64,000 nucleotides of DNA from Bog-793 sp963823945. Its GTDB lineage: Bacteria; Actinomycetota; Acidimicrobiia; Acidimicrobiales; Bog-793. The stretch is taken from the NCBI GenBank assembly GCA_963823945.1, contig CAWGNK010000005.1, positions 310,001 through 374,000 on the forward strand, written 5' to 3'. How positions within the stretch are numbered: position 1 is the stretch's first letter; the number at the start of each line of letters is the position of its first letter. Shown piece by piece: positions 44,965-54,375 of this stretch. A program made the position numbers and the translations under genes. The notes beneath the pieces were generated by a model. It was not told where the DNA came from. It was given only the letters and a program-made list of their open reading frames with translations, and made no database searches.

Positions 44965-46112
44965 CGGCCTCCTACCGCCCGTCGTGGGCCGAGATCGACA
45001 CCGCGGCCGTGACGGCCAACGTCGGCCTGCTCCGGTCGCTCGTCGCGCCGTCGCGCCTGTGCGCGGTCGTCAAGGCCGACGGGTACGGACACGGGGCCGT
45101 CGCGGTCGCCCGGGCCGCGCTGGAGGGCGGGGCCTCGATGCTCGCCGTGGCGCTCGTCGAGGAGGCGGTCACGCTGCGCGAGGCCGGGATCGAAGCTCCG
45201 GTGCTCGTGCTCACCGAGGCGCCGCCCGACGGGCTCGAGGCGCTGTGCGAGATCGGCGCGACGCCGACGGTCTACAGCGAGCAGGGCATCGCCGGCGTCG
45301 CCCGGGCGGCGGCGCACCTCGGCCGTTCAGTCGCCGTGCATTTGAAGGTCGACACCGGCATGCACCGCGTCGGTGCCGACTGCGGTGACGTGGCGACGCT
45401 GGCGTCGCTCGTCGCCGAGATGGGGCCGCTCAGCCTCGGGGGGCTGTGGACGCACTTCGCGATGGCCGACGAGCCCGCCGACCCCTTCACCGCCCTGCAG
45501 ATCGACCGGTTCGAGCAGGCCGCCCGGGCCGCGCTGGGCGCCGGCGCGCGGCCGGCGACGCTGCACGCCGCCAACTCGGCCGGGGCGATCGCCCACCCGC
45601 GCAGCCGGTACGACCTTGTCCGCTGCGGCATCGCCTGCTACGGGCACGCGCCCTCGGCCGCCGTCGCCGAGACCCTCGCCGGCCTCGTCGGGCCGGGGGA
45701 GGGACTGCGGCCGGCGCTGGCGCTGAAGGCCCGGGTCCACGCCGTGCGCCGGCTCGCCGCCGGGGAGCGGACGAGCTACGGGAGGAACTACGAGCTCGCC
45801 GAGGACTCCTTCGTCGCCAACGTGCCGCTCGGCTACGCCGACGGCCTGCGGCGCCAGCTCGGCGCCACGGCCGAGGTCCTCATCAACGGCCGCCGCCGCC
45901 GGATCGCCGGCACGGTGACGATGGACCAGCTGATCGTCGACTGCGGGACGGCGGCGGACGTGCAACCCGGGGACGAGGTCGTCCTCATCGGCCGCCAGGG
46001 CGGCGAGGAGGTCACCGCCGAGGAGTGGGCCGAGCAGCTCGGCACGATCGTCTACGAGGTCCTCTGCGGGATCGGCTCCCGCGTGCCGCGCCGCGTCGCC
46101 CAGGTGCCGTGA
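44961..46112 (+). CDS. alr: Alanine racemase
   Basis: The 383-residue PLP enzyme makes D-alanine for peptidoglycan. The PLP lysine is Lys38 in VVKADGYGHG. The catalytic tyrosine is Tyr273 in TSYGRNY. GYADGLRRQL and GTVTMDQLIVDC complete the C-terminal domain. The GTG at 44961 overlaps the nnr stop (GTGA) and gives the SWAEIDTAAV start; longer frames would lie inside nnr. udg follows after ten bases. Confidence 0.96.
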   Translation: MTASYRPSWAEIDTAAVTANVGLLRSLVAPSRLCAVVKADGYGHGAVAVARAALEGGASMLAVALVEEAVTLREAGIEAPVLVLTEAPPDGLEALCEIGATPTVYSEQGIAGVARAAAHLGRSVAVHLKVDTGMHRVGADCGDVATLASLVAEMGPLSLGGLWTHFAMADEPADPFTALQIDRFEQAARAALGAGARPATLHAANSAGAIAHPRSRYDLVRCGIACYGHAPSAAVAETLAGLVGPGEGLRPALALKARVHAVRRLAAGERTSYGRNYELAEDSFVANVPLGYADGLRRQLGATAEVLINGRRRRIAGTVTMDQLIVDCGTAADVQPGDEVVLIGRQGGEEVTAEEWAEQLGTIVYEVLCGIGSRVPRRVAQVP

Positions 46113-46122
46113 CGACTGCGCC

Positions 46123-46713
46123 GTGACGACCGCGCCGGACGGAGCCGAGCTCGCGCTCGCCGAGCTCGGCCGGGAAGCGCAGGCCTGCGTCGCCTGCCCG
46201 CTGGCGGGCTCGCGCACGAACGTCGTGTTCTCGGCGGGGGGACCGGGGGCGCGTCTCATGTTCGTCGGCGAGGGGCCGGGCCGGGACGAGGACCTCGCCG
46301 GGGAGCCGTTCGTCGGGCGGTCCGGGCATCTGCTCGACCGGCTGATCGGGGAGGAGATCGGGCTGGCGCGGGGGGACTGCTACATCGCCAACGTCGTGAA
46401 ATGCCGCCCGCCGAACAACCGCGACCCCGTCCCGGAGGAGGTCGCGGCGTGCCGTCACTTCCTCGAGGGGCAGGTCTCGCTCGTCGCCCCGGCCGTCGTC
46501 GTCACGCTCGGCAACTTCGCGGCCCGGGCCCTTCTCGGCACGACCGAGGGCGTGACGCGCCTGCGGGGCAGGGTCTACCCGTTCGCGACCGGTGTGCTCG
46601 TCCCCACGTTCCACCCGGCCGCCGCGCTGCGGGGTGGGGGCCTCGTCCTCGCCCAGATGCGGGCGGACTTCGTGCGGGCCAAGCGCTCGCTCGGCGAGGC
46701 GGGCGCGCGGTGA
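46123..46713 (+). CDS. udg: Uracil-DNA glycosylase, family 4 (iron-sulfur)
   Basis: The 196-residue enzyme removes uracil from DNA in base excision repair. Cys22, Cys25 and the pair Cys-x15-Cys in KCRPPNNRDP...EVAAC form the 4Fe-4S site, with the same spacing as in thermophile UDGa. GEGPGRDEDLAGEPFVGRSG is motif A; families normally have GEAPG. TFHPAA is the C-terminal motif. The GTG start lies ten bases after alr. Its place between alr and tsaE is not the common order. It ends in a one-base overlap with tsaE. Confidence 0.9.
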   Translation: MTTAPDGAELALAELGREAQACVACPLAGSRTNVVFSAGGPGARLMFVGEGPGRDEDLAGEPFVGRSGHLLDRLIGEEIGLARGDCYIANVVKCRPPNNRDPVPEEVAACRHFLEGQVSLVAPAVVVTLGNFAARALLGTTEGVTRLRGRVYPFATGVLVPTFHPAAALRGGGLVLAQMRADFVRAKRSLGEAGAR

Positions 46714-47267
46714 TGCCCGGGAAGTGGTCCGTCGGAGTGCTTTCGCGCTCAGCGGCGCAGACCCTGGCGGTCGGGGCGGCGATCGCCACGGTCGTCGCCC
46801 CGGGCGACGTCGTTCTGCTGTCGGGCGAGCTCGGAGCCGGCAAGACGGTCCTGACCAAGGGCCTCGTCGCGGCGCTCGGCGGCGGCGAGGCGACGACGAG
46901 CCCGACCTTCACGCTCTGCCACGTCTACCCGACGACCCCGCCTGTCGCCCACGTCGACTGCTACCGGGTCGCACCCGCGGACGACCTCGCCGATCTCGCC
47001 CTCGACGAGCTCCTCGAGGACGGCGCCGTCGTCGTCGTCGAGTGGGGCGAGCGGGTCCGGGGGCTGTTCGGCGCCGAGGCGCTCGAGTGCGTGCTCTCGG
47101 CACCGGCGCTCGGCAGCCAGGGAAATGACCCGGCTGAGGACGCGCGCCTCGTCGTCGTGCGCGGCACAGGCGCGGCGTGGTCGGCCCGTCGCGACGACCT
47201 GTGCGCCGCGCTCGCCGCCCGGGGCCTCGCTTCCGCCGACGCCGCCGACGAGGGGACCGCGTCGTGA
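46713..47267 (+). CDS. tsaE: tRNA t6A biosynthesis ATPase TsaE
   Basis: The 184-residue P-loop ATPase works with TsaB and TsaD to make t6A37 in ANN-decoding tRNAs. The Walker A motif GELGAGKT is near residue 37, and SPTFTL and HVDCYR follow as in the family. I chose the ATG at 46713, which overlaps the udg stop by one base; a GTG three bases earlier is also possible. The C-terminal 35 or so residues extend beyond the usual 150. The stop overlaps the tsaB GTG. Confidence 0.93.
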   Translation: MPGKWSVGVLSRSAAQTLAVGAAIATVVAPGDVVLLSGELGAGKTVLTKGLVAALGGGEATTSPTFTLCHVYPTTPPVAHVDCYRVAPADDLADLALDELLEDGAVVVVEWGERVRGLFGAEALECVLSAPALGSQGNDPAEDARLVVVRGTGAAWSARRDDLCAALAARGLASADAADEGTAS

Positions 47268-47968
47268 TCGTCCTCGCGCTGGAGACGGCGACGATCGAGG
47301 TCGGCGCGGCGCTCGTCGGCCCCGACGGGGTGCTGGCCGAGTGGCGCCAACCCTGCCGGCGCCGCCACGCCGAGACGCTGCACCCCGCCGTCGGGTCGGT
47401 CCTCGCCGCGGCCGGCCTGCGGCTCGCCGAGATCGACGCCGTCGCCGTCGACGTCGGGCCGGGGCTCTTCACGGGCCTGCGTGTCGGCCTCGCGGCAGCC
47501 AAGGCGTTCGGCTTCGCGCTCTCCATCCCCCTCGTCGCCCTGCGGAGCACCGAGGTGCTCGCCGCCGGCGCCGCCGCCGATCCCCGGGCGGCGGGCGCCG
47601 CCGTGGTGCCGGTCGTCGACATGCGGCGCGGTGAGCTCGCCTGGGAGCTGCCGGGCTCGGCTCTAGAGATCGGCCCGGCGTCACAGCTGGCCGGCCGGCT
47701 GGTGGGGCTGGCCGGGCCGGTGTTCGTGGTCGGCGACGGCGCCACGCGCCTGGCCGCCGCAGGGGGGCTGCCGGGGGTCGCTATTGCCGGCGGCGACGAG
47801 TCATTGGCGGCCCCGTCAGTCGCCGTGCTGGGCGCGATCGGCCTCGCCCGGGCCGAAGAAGGCGCGACGGTCGACGCCGTCTCGATCGAGCCGTGCTACC
47901 TGCGCGCCGCCGACGCGCGGGCGAGCTTCGAGACCCGCGACCGCGACCCGGCCGTCGGGGGCAGCTGA
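47264..47968 (+). CDS. tsaB: tRNA t6A biosynthesis protein TsaB
   Basis: The 234-residue ASKHA-fold partner of TsaD is needed for t6A formation. LALETATIEVGAALV is the N-terminal strand pair, and HAETLHPAV and DVGPGLFTGLRVGLAAAK follow. It lacks the metal-binding His pair of TsaD, as expected. The GTG overlaps the tsaE stop (GTGA). rimI follows after one base. Confidence 0.93.
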   Translation: MIVLALETATIEVGAALVGPDGVLAEWRQPCRRRHAETLHPAVGSVLAAAGLRLAEIDAVAVDVGPGLFTGLRVGLAAAKAFGFALSIPLVALRSTEVLAAGAAADPRAAGAAVVPVVDMRRGELAWELPGSALEIGPASQLAGRLVGLAGPVFVVGDGATRLAAAGGLPGVAIAGGDESLAAPSVAVLGAIGLARAEEGATVDAVSIEPCYLRAADARASFETRDRDPAVGGS

Positions 47969-47969
47969 G

Positions 47970-48539
47970 ATGGTGCGCCTTGCCCGTGCCAGGCCGGGTG
48001 TGAGGCCCCTGCCGCCCCGCGACGGCGAGGTGGTGGAGATCGCGCCGATGCGCCGGCGTGACGTCGCGACGGTCGTCGCGATCGAGAAGGACATCTTCGC
48101 CGAGCCGTGGTCGGCCGCGCTCTACCTGACGGAGCTGGCGGCGCACGCCACGCGCCGTTACCTCGTCGCCCGAGCCGCGGGCGAGGTCGTCGGGTACGCC
48201 GGGTGCATGCTGATCGTCGGCGAGGGCCATATCACCACCCTCGGGGTCGACACCGCCTGGCAGGGCCGCCGGATCGGCGCGCGCCTGCTCTGGCGGCTCG
48301 TCGACGAGGTCCGTGCGGCCGGGGCGACGGCGCTGACGCTCGAGGTGCGGGTCTCGAACGCGCCGGCGCAACGGCTGTACCAGTGGTTCGGCTTCGCGCC
48401 CGTCGGGATCCGCCGCGGCTACTACCCCCAGACGGGGGAGGACGGCCTCATCATGTGGGTCCACGACGTCGATTCCGCCTCCTACGGCGCCCGGCTCGAG
48501 GCGATCGGCCGGGAGCTCGGCGAGGGGGAGGGCGGCTGA
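47970..48539 (+). CDS. rimI: Ribosomal protein S18-type N-acetyltransferase RimI
   Basis: The 189-residue GNAT-fold enzyme has the acetyl-CoA loop in VDTAWQGRRIGARLL. IEKDIFAEPWS and the C-terminal WFGFAPVGIRRGYY are typical of RimI. The ATG lies one base after tsaB. The first 25 residues and the last 20 extend the usual 150-residue core. Fused or adjacent tsaB-rimI-tsaD is common. It may acetylate S18 or other N termini. The end overlaps the tsaD ATG by one base. Confidence 0.9.
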   Translation: MVRLARARPGVRPLPPRDGEVVEIAPMRRRDVATVVAIEKDIFAEPWSAALYLTELAAHATRRYLVARAAGEVVGYAGCMLIVGEGHITTLGVDTAWQGRRIGARLLWRLVDEVRAAGATALTLEVRVSNAPAQRLYQWFGFAPVGIRRGYYPQTGEDGLIMWVHDVDSASYGARLEAIGRELGEGEGG

Positions 48540-49558
48540 TGGGCGGGCTCGTGCTCGCCGTGGAGACGTCGTGCGACGAGACGGCCGCCGCCGTCGTGGC
48601 CGAGGGCCGCGAGGTGCGGTCGTCGGTCGTCTCCAGCCAGATCGACCTGCACGCCCATTTCGGCGGGGTCGTGCCGGAGCTCGCCGGCCGGGCGCACCTC
48701 GAGCGGATCGTCCCGGTGGTGGCCGAGGCGCTCGGCGCCGCCGGCCTCGCCGGCGCCGCGTCGCCCCCGGTCGACGCCGTCGCCGCCACGGTCGGGCCGG
48801 GACTGATCGGGGCGCTGCTGGTGGGCGTGTCGTTCGCCAAGGCGCTGGCGATGGCATGGGGCGTGCCCTTCGTGGGCGTCAACCACCTCGAGGGGCACCT
48901 CTACGCGTCGCTGCTCGAGGATCCCGAGATCCGGCTGCCGGCGGTCGTCGTGCTCGTCTCGGGGGGCCACAGTCTGATCGTGAAGATGGCCGGGCCCCGG
49001 GACTACGAGGTGCTCGGCGAGACGGTCGACGACGCGGCGGGGGAGGCGTTCGACAAGGTGGCGCGCTACCTGGGCCTTTCCTACCCCGGCGGCCCGGCGA
49101 TCGAGCAGGCTGCGGCACAGGGCGACGGCCGCGCGATCGCCTTCCCGCGCCCGATGCTGCGCGAGGGCCTCGACCTGTCGTTCTCGGGGCTGAAGACCGC
49201 CGTCGTCCACCATGTGCGCGCCCACCCCGAGGTCGCCAACGCCGACGTGGCGGCGTCCTTCCAGGCGGCCGTGGTCGAGATCGTCGTCACGAAGGCGCTG
49301 CGCGCCGCCCGCCAGACCGGGGCGCGCTCGGTCTGCCTCGCCGGCGGGGTCGCCGCCAACGGCCCGTTGCGGGAGGCGTTCCGCGCCGCCGCCGCCGAGG
49401 CGGGACTCGGGGTGTACCTGCCGAGCCGGGCGATGTGCACCGACAACGCGGCGATGATCGGGGCCGTCGCGCACTTCCAGCTGGCGGCCGAGGGCCCGAC
49501 GGACCTCGGCGCCGGTGCCGAGCCGGGCCTCGGGTTCCCCGGTGCCCGGGCCCGCTGA
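48539..49558 (+). CDS. tsaD: tRNA N6-adenosine threonylcarbamoyltransferase TsaD
   Basis: The 339-residue catalytic subunit moves threonylcarbamoyl to A37 of tRNA. LAVETSCDETAAAVV is the N-terminal motif. NHLEGH carries the two metal-binding His. VSGGHS and SYPGGPAIEQAA follow. The ATG at 48539 overlaps the rimI stop. It closes the tsaE-tsaB-rimI-tsaD run, whose overlaps suggest a single operon. Confidence 0.96.
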   Translation: MGGLVLAVETSCDETAAAVVAEGREVRSSVVSSQIDLHAHFGGVVPELAGRAHLERIVPVVAEALGAAGLAGAASPPVDAVAATVGPGLIGALLVGVSFAKALAMAWGVPFVGVNHLEGHLYASLLEDPEIRLPAVVVLVSGGHSLIVKMAGPRDYEVLGETVDDAAGEAFDKVARYLGLSYPGGPAIEQAAAQGDGRAIAFPRPMLREGLDLSFSGLKTAVVHHVRAHPEVANADVAASFQAAVVEIVVTKALRAARQTGARSVCLAGGVAANGPLREAFRAAAAEAGLGVYLPSRAMCTDNAAMIGAVAHFQLAAEGPTDLGAGAEPGLGFPGARAR

Positions 49559-49602
49559 GCAGGGGGCTTGCCCGGGAGACGGGGGGCGGAAAGGATTGCC
49601 CC

Positions 49603-50334
49603 GTGGACCCCGACACCTATCTGGAGGCGATCCGTCTCGAGGGCGGCCGCCTCGGCGCGGCCGCCCGGCGCGCCCCGCAGGCCCGCGTGCCGAGCTGCCC
49701 GAAATGGGACATGTTCGAGCTGCTCGCGCACATCGAGGCGATCCACCGCTGGGTCGCGGCGGTGCTGCGGACGAGGGCGACGCAGCGCCTGGCGCGCACC
49801 GAGGTCGGCCGCGACGTCGGGTTCGCCGAGCTCGCCGACGCCTACGACGCCGGGCTCGCCGACCTCGTCGCCTCGTTCGCGGCGACGGACCCGGCCGAAG
49901 GCGTCTGGAACTGGTCGACGGGGGTGGCACCGGCGGCCTTCTGGTGGCGGCGCATGGCCCAGGAGACGGCGGTGCACCGCTGGGACGCCGAGAACGCCAC
50001 GGGCCACGCGGCGCCCCTGGCGACCGAGCTGGCGGCCGACGGCATCGACGAGTTCCTCGGGATCGCCGCCCGGGTCGTCGCCCAGCACCCGATCGCCGGG
50101 TTGACCGGCTCGCTGGCGCTCGTCGCCCCCGACGAGGCCGTGAGCTGGCACCTCGAACTGGCGCCGGACCGGATCGGCCGGCGCAACGCCTTCGCCACCG
50201 AGGCCGAGGTCACCGCCGGCGCCTCGGACCTCTACCTGTGGCTGCTCCACCGGATCCCGGCGAGTGCCGGGTCGGTGGTGGTGAAGGGCGACCCGGCGGT
50301 AGCCGAGGCCTGGGACCTCGTGATCTTCGACTGA
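49603..50334 (+). CDS. MDMPI/DinB-family protein, maleylpyruvate isomerase-like
   Basis: The 243-residue protein looks like a mycothiol-dependent maleylpyruvate isomerase family member. The N-terminal four-helix part contains the metal-ligand candidates His in LLAHIEAIHRW and His in ETAVHRWDAE. The C-terminal half is an MDMPI_C-like alpha/beta domain ending in DPAVAEAWDLVIFD. Such proteins use mycothiol or metals for many small reactions and the substrate cannot be told. The GTG start at 49603 has GGAAAGG upstream. It sits alone between tsaD and groES. Confidence 0.75.
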   Translation: MDPDTYLEAIRLEGGRLGAAARRAPQARVPSCPKWDMFELLAHIEAIHRWVAAVLRTRATQRLARTEVGRDVGFAELADAYDAGLADLVASFAATDPAEGVWNWSTGVAPAAFWWRRMAQETAVHRWDAENATGHAAPLATELAADGIDEFLGIAARVVAQHPIAGLTGSLALVAPDEAVSWHLELAPDRIGRRNAFATEAEVTAGASDLYLWLLHRIPASAGSVVVKGDPAVAEAWDLVIFD

Positions 50335-50382
50335 GGGCGCACCGAGCGCCCCGGAAGGCATTCCGGCACTCTGCGGACCCGT

Positions 50383-50411
50383 TTGCCAGGGCGCGCGGTT
50401 GCCGGTATCGT
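50383..50411 (+). promoter_or_regulatory. groES promoter (TTGCCA-N17-TATCGT)
   Basis: TTGCCA at 50383-50388 and TATCGT at 50406-50411 are 17 bases apart, and the CIRCE operator begins at the last base of the -10. This geometry lets HrcA block transcription. Confidence 0.75.
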
Positions 50412-50437
50412 TAGCACTCGAAACCAGAGAGTGCCAA
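50411..50437 (+). promoter_or_regulatory. CIRCE operator (HrcA binding site)
   Basis: TTAGCACTC-N9-GAGTGCCAA matches the CIRCE consensus except for one base in the right arm (GAGTGCCAA instead of GAGTGCTAA). HrcA binding to CIRCE is established to repress groESL under non-stress conditions. It overlaps the groES transcription start region. Confidence 0.93.
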
Positions 50438-50460
50438 CGGAGTCACAGGAGGCCGCGGAA

Positions 50461-50753
50461 ATGAAGCTGCAACCGCTGGACGACCGCATCGTCGTTCGCC
50501 CGAGCGAGGCCGAGGAGAAGACGGCGTCGGGCCTCGTCATCCCCGACACCGCCAAAGAGAAGCCCCAGCAGGGCGAGGTGCTCGCGGCCGGACCCGGACG
50601 CCGGGCCGAGAACACCGGCGAGCTCATCCCGCTCGACGTGAAGGTCGGCGACAAGGTCGTCTACTCGAAGTACGGCGGCACCGAGATCACGGTCGACGGC
50701 GAGGACCTCCTCATCCTGTCGGGCCGTGACGTGCTCGCCAAGGTCGTGGGCTG

Positions 50754-50754
<1 letters not shown>
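50461..50754 (+). CDS. groES: Co-chaperonin GroES
   Basis: The 97-residue protein caps the GroEL ring during folding. LQPLDDRIVVRPSEAEEKT and the mobile loop TASGLVIPDTAKEKPQQG are conserved. The ATG at 50461 has CAGGAGG upstream. It overlaps the groEL ATG by one base and is under a CIRCE-controlled promoter. Confidence 0.98.
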
Positions 50755-52382
<1,628 letters not shown>

Positions 52383-52402
52383 GCATCGCCAACTGATCGG
52401 AA

Positions 52403-52438
52403 CCCGCGGTGGCCCACCCCCCCGGCGGCCACCGCGGG
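52403..52438 (+). terminator. GC-rich hairpin terminator candidate after groEL
   Basis: CCCGCGGTGGCC (52403-52414) pairs perfectly with GGCCACCGCGGG (52427-52438) around a 12-base loop. No U-tract follows, as in many high-GC terminators. It ends six bases before the -10 hexamer of the next gene. Confidence 0.55.
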
Positions 52439-52444
52439 GTCCGG

Positions 52445-52450
52445 TACGCT
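52445..52450 (+). promoter_or_regulatory. -10 element for the NUDIX gene (leaderless)
   Basis: TACGCT is followed by six bases and then the GTG at 52457, so the mRNA would begin at or beside the start codon. No Shine-Dalgarno sequence is present. Confidence 0.45.
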
Positions 52451-52456
52451 GCGCCG

Positions 52457-53122
52457 GTGGCGGCGGCGTACCACCAAGACGTTCCCCGCCCGGCCGATGC
52501 GCGTCGGGGAAATCCCGCGCCCTGGCTGTCGGGCCCGGCGGGTGGCGGGTCGTCGATCCCGGTCGAGCGCGTGCGGCGCGCCTTCGCCGCGCTCGCAGCG
52601 CCACACCCCCAGCCGCCGGTGCACTCGGCGGTGCTCGTGCCGATCGTCGAGACCCGTGGCGAGGCGGCGCTCGTCCTCATCCGGCGCTCGGACGACCTCG
52701 TGCACGACGCCGGGCACATCGCCTTCCCAGGCGGACACCTCGAGCCGGGCGAGGAGGCGCTGACGGCGGCGCTGCGCGAGTCGCACGAGGAGATCGGGCT
52801 CGACCCGGCGCTCGTCGAGGTGATCGGTTCCTTCGGCGCCCTGCAGCGCCGGCGCGACCGGGAGCTGGTCGTGCCGTTCGTCGGGCTCGTGGCGGGTCAC
52901 CCCCCGCTCGTCGGCGACGGGCGCGAGGTCGCCGCGATCCTCGAGGTGCCGCTCGCGGCGCTCGCCGCCGACCGGGTCGCCTGGCAGGAGTCGTGGGGCG
53001 ATGGGGCCGAACCGGGCGTGTGCTTCTTCGCCGGGGCCGACGAGCTCGGGGCCAACCTCATCTGGGGGCTCACCGCCCGGGTCATCTGGGATCTGCTCGC
53101 GGTGGTCCTCGCCGGGGCCTAG
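52457..53122 (+). CDS. NUDIX hydrolase, CoA pyrophosphatase-like
   Basis: The 221-residue protein has a complete NUDIX box GHLEPGE-x7-RESHEEIGL at about residues 98-120. HDAGHIAFPGGHLEPGEEAL resembles the NudL/NUDT7-8 type, which splits CoA or its derivatives. I chose the GTG at 52457 because a TACGCT -10 lies six bases upstream; the frame is open further up, but that part lies in the groEL terminator. The substrate cannot be told from sequence. It stands alone between groEL and guaB3. Confidence 0.78.
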   Translation: MAAAYHQDVPRPADARRGNPAPWLSGPAGGGSSIPVERVRRAFAALAAPHPQPPVHSAVLVPIVETRGEAALVLIRRSDDLVHDAGHIAFPGGHLEPGEEALTAALRESHEEIGLDPALVEVIGSFGALQRRRDRELVVPFVGLVAGHPPLVGDGREVAAILEVPLAALAADRVAWQESWGDGAEPGVCFFAGADELGANLIWGLTARVIWDLLAVVLAGA

Positions 53123-53196
53123 CCCGGGGCTCGGCTACTGTCCTGGGGCGTCGCCCGCCCGTCGCGGGACGTGACCCGCGGAGGAAGGATTCGCAC

Positions 53197-54375
53197 GTGG
53201 CGGACGTCGAGATCGGGGTGGGCAGGGTCGCCCGTCGCGGCTGGCGCCTCGACGAGATCGCCATCAGCCCCTCGCGGCGCACCCGGGACCCCGCCGACGT
53301 CGACGTCTCCTGGCAGCTGGACGCCTTCCGGTTCGGGCTGCCCCTCGTGGCCGCGCCCCGCGACGGCATCGTCAGTCCCGCCACGGCGGCGGCCGTCGAC
53401 GCGGCCGGCGGTCTTGGCGTGCTCGACCTCGAGGGGCTGTGGACCCGGTACGCCGATCCGGGGCCGATCTTCGAGGAGATCGCCCGTCTCGAGCCGGACG
53501 GGCTCACACGGCGGCTGCAGGAGGTCTACGCCGAGCCGGTGCAGCCCGGGCTCGTGGCGAGCCGCGTCGCCGAGATCGCCGCCGCGGGGGCGGTCGCCTG
53601 CGGCGCGGTCACGCCGGCCGCCGCCGCCGAGCTCGTCCCCGCCGCCGTCGACGGCGGCCTCGACATCCTCGTCATCGCCGGCACGACAATCTCGGCCGAG
53701 CACGTCTCGGAGTCGGCCGTGCCCCTCGATCTCGGGGGGTTCATCCGCACGCTCGACCTGCCGGTGATCGTGGGCTGGTGCTCCTCGTACCAGGCGGCGC
53801 TCCACCTGATGCGGACGGGGGCCGTCGGCGTGCTCGTCGGTTGCGGGCCGGGGGAGTCGGCGCCGCCGACGCGCCGCGTGCTCGGGATGGCGGCGCCGAT
53901 GGCGACGGCGATCGCCGACGTGGCCGGGGCGCGCAGCCGGCACCTCGAGGAGACCGGCGTCTACGTCCAGGTGGTCGCCGAAGGGCCGTTGCACTGCGGT
54001 GGCGACGTCGCGACGGCGATCGCCTGCGGCGCCGACGCGGTGATGCTCTCGGCGCCCCTGGCGGCGGCCTCGGAGGCCCCCGGCGGCGGCATCTGGTTCA
54101 CGCCGGCCGCCGGCCACGGCGAGCTGCCGCGGGGCACGGTCGAGCGCTCGCCGGTGCTCGGCACGCTCGCCGAGGTGCTCACCGGGCCCTCGCACGATCC
54201 GCAGGGCCGATGCAACATCTTCGGGGCGCTGCGCGCGAGCATGGCGATGGCCGGGTACGCCTCGATCCGCGAGTTCCACCGGGCGGCCCTGCTCGTCGCA
54301 CCTGACGGGCTGGCGCCCCGGCCTTGGCGGCGGGCGGAACCGGAGGGGCGATGGGGCGAGGGGTGCGGGGCATGA
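53197..54375 (+). CDS. guaB3: GuaB3-family IMP dehydrogenase-related protein
   Basis: The 392-residue protein has the TIM-barrel of IMP dehydrogenase without CBS domains. EIGVGRVARRGWRLDEIAIS and ISPSRRTRDP at the start are typical of actinobacterial GuaB3. In the loop where IMPDH has GPGSICTTR, this protein has GPGESAPPTR, so the catalytic Cys is replaced. GuaB3 proteins in other groups have been described as GMP reductases or as poorly active; the activity here is unknown. A GAGGAAGG Shine-Dalgarno precedes the GTG. The end overlaps the YfhO-like gene by four bases, an odd pairing. Confidence 0.85.
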   Translation: MADVEIGVGRVARRGWRLDEIAISPSRRTRDPADVDVSWQLDAFRFGLPLVAAPRDGIVSPATAAAVDAAGGLGVLDLEGLWTRYADPGPIFEEIARLEPDGLTRRLQEVYAEPVQPGLVASRVAEIAAAGAVACGAVTPAAAAELVPAAVDGGLDILVIAGTTISAEHVSESAVPLDLGGFIRTLDLPVIVGWCSSYQAALHLMRTGAVGVLVGCGPGESAPPTRRVLGMAAPMATAIADVAGARSRHLEETGVYVQVVAEGPLHCGGDVATAIACGADAVMLSAPLAAASEAPGGGIWFTPAAGHGELPRGTVERSPVLGTLAEVLTGPSHDPQGRCNIFGALRASMAMAGYASIREFHRAALLVAPDGLAPRPWRRAEPEGRWGEGCGA

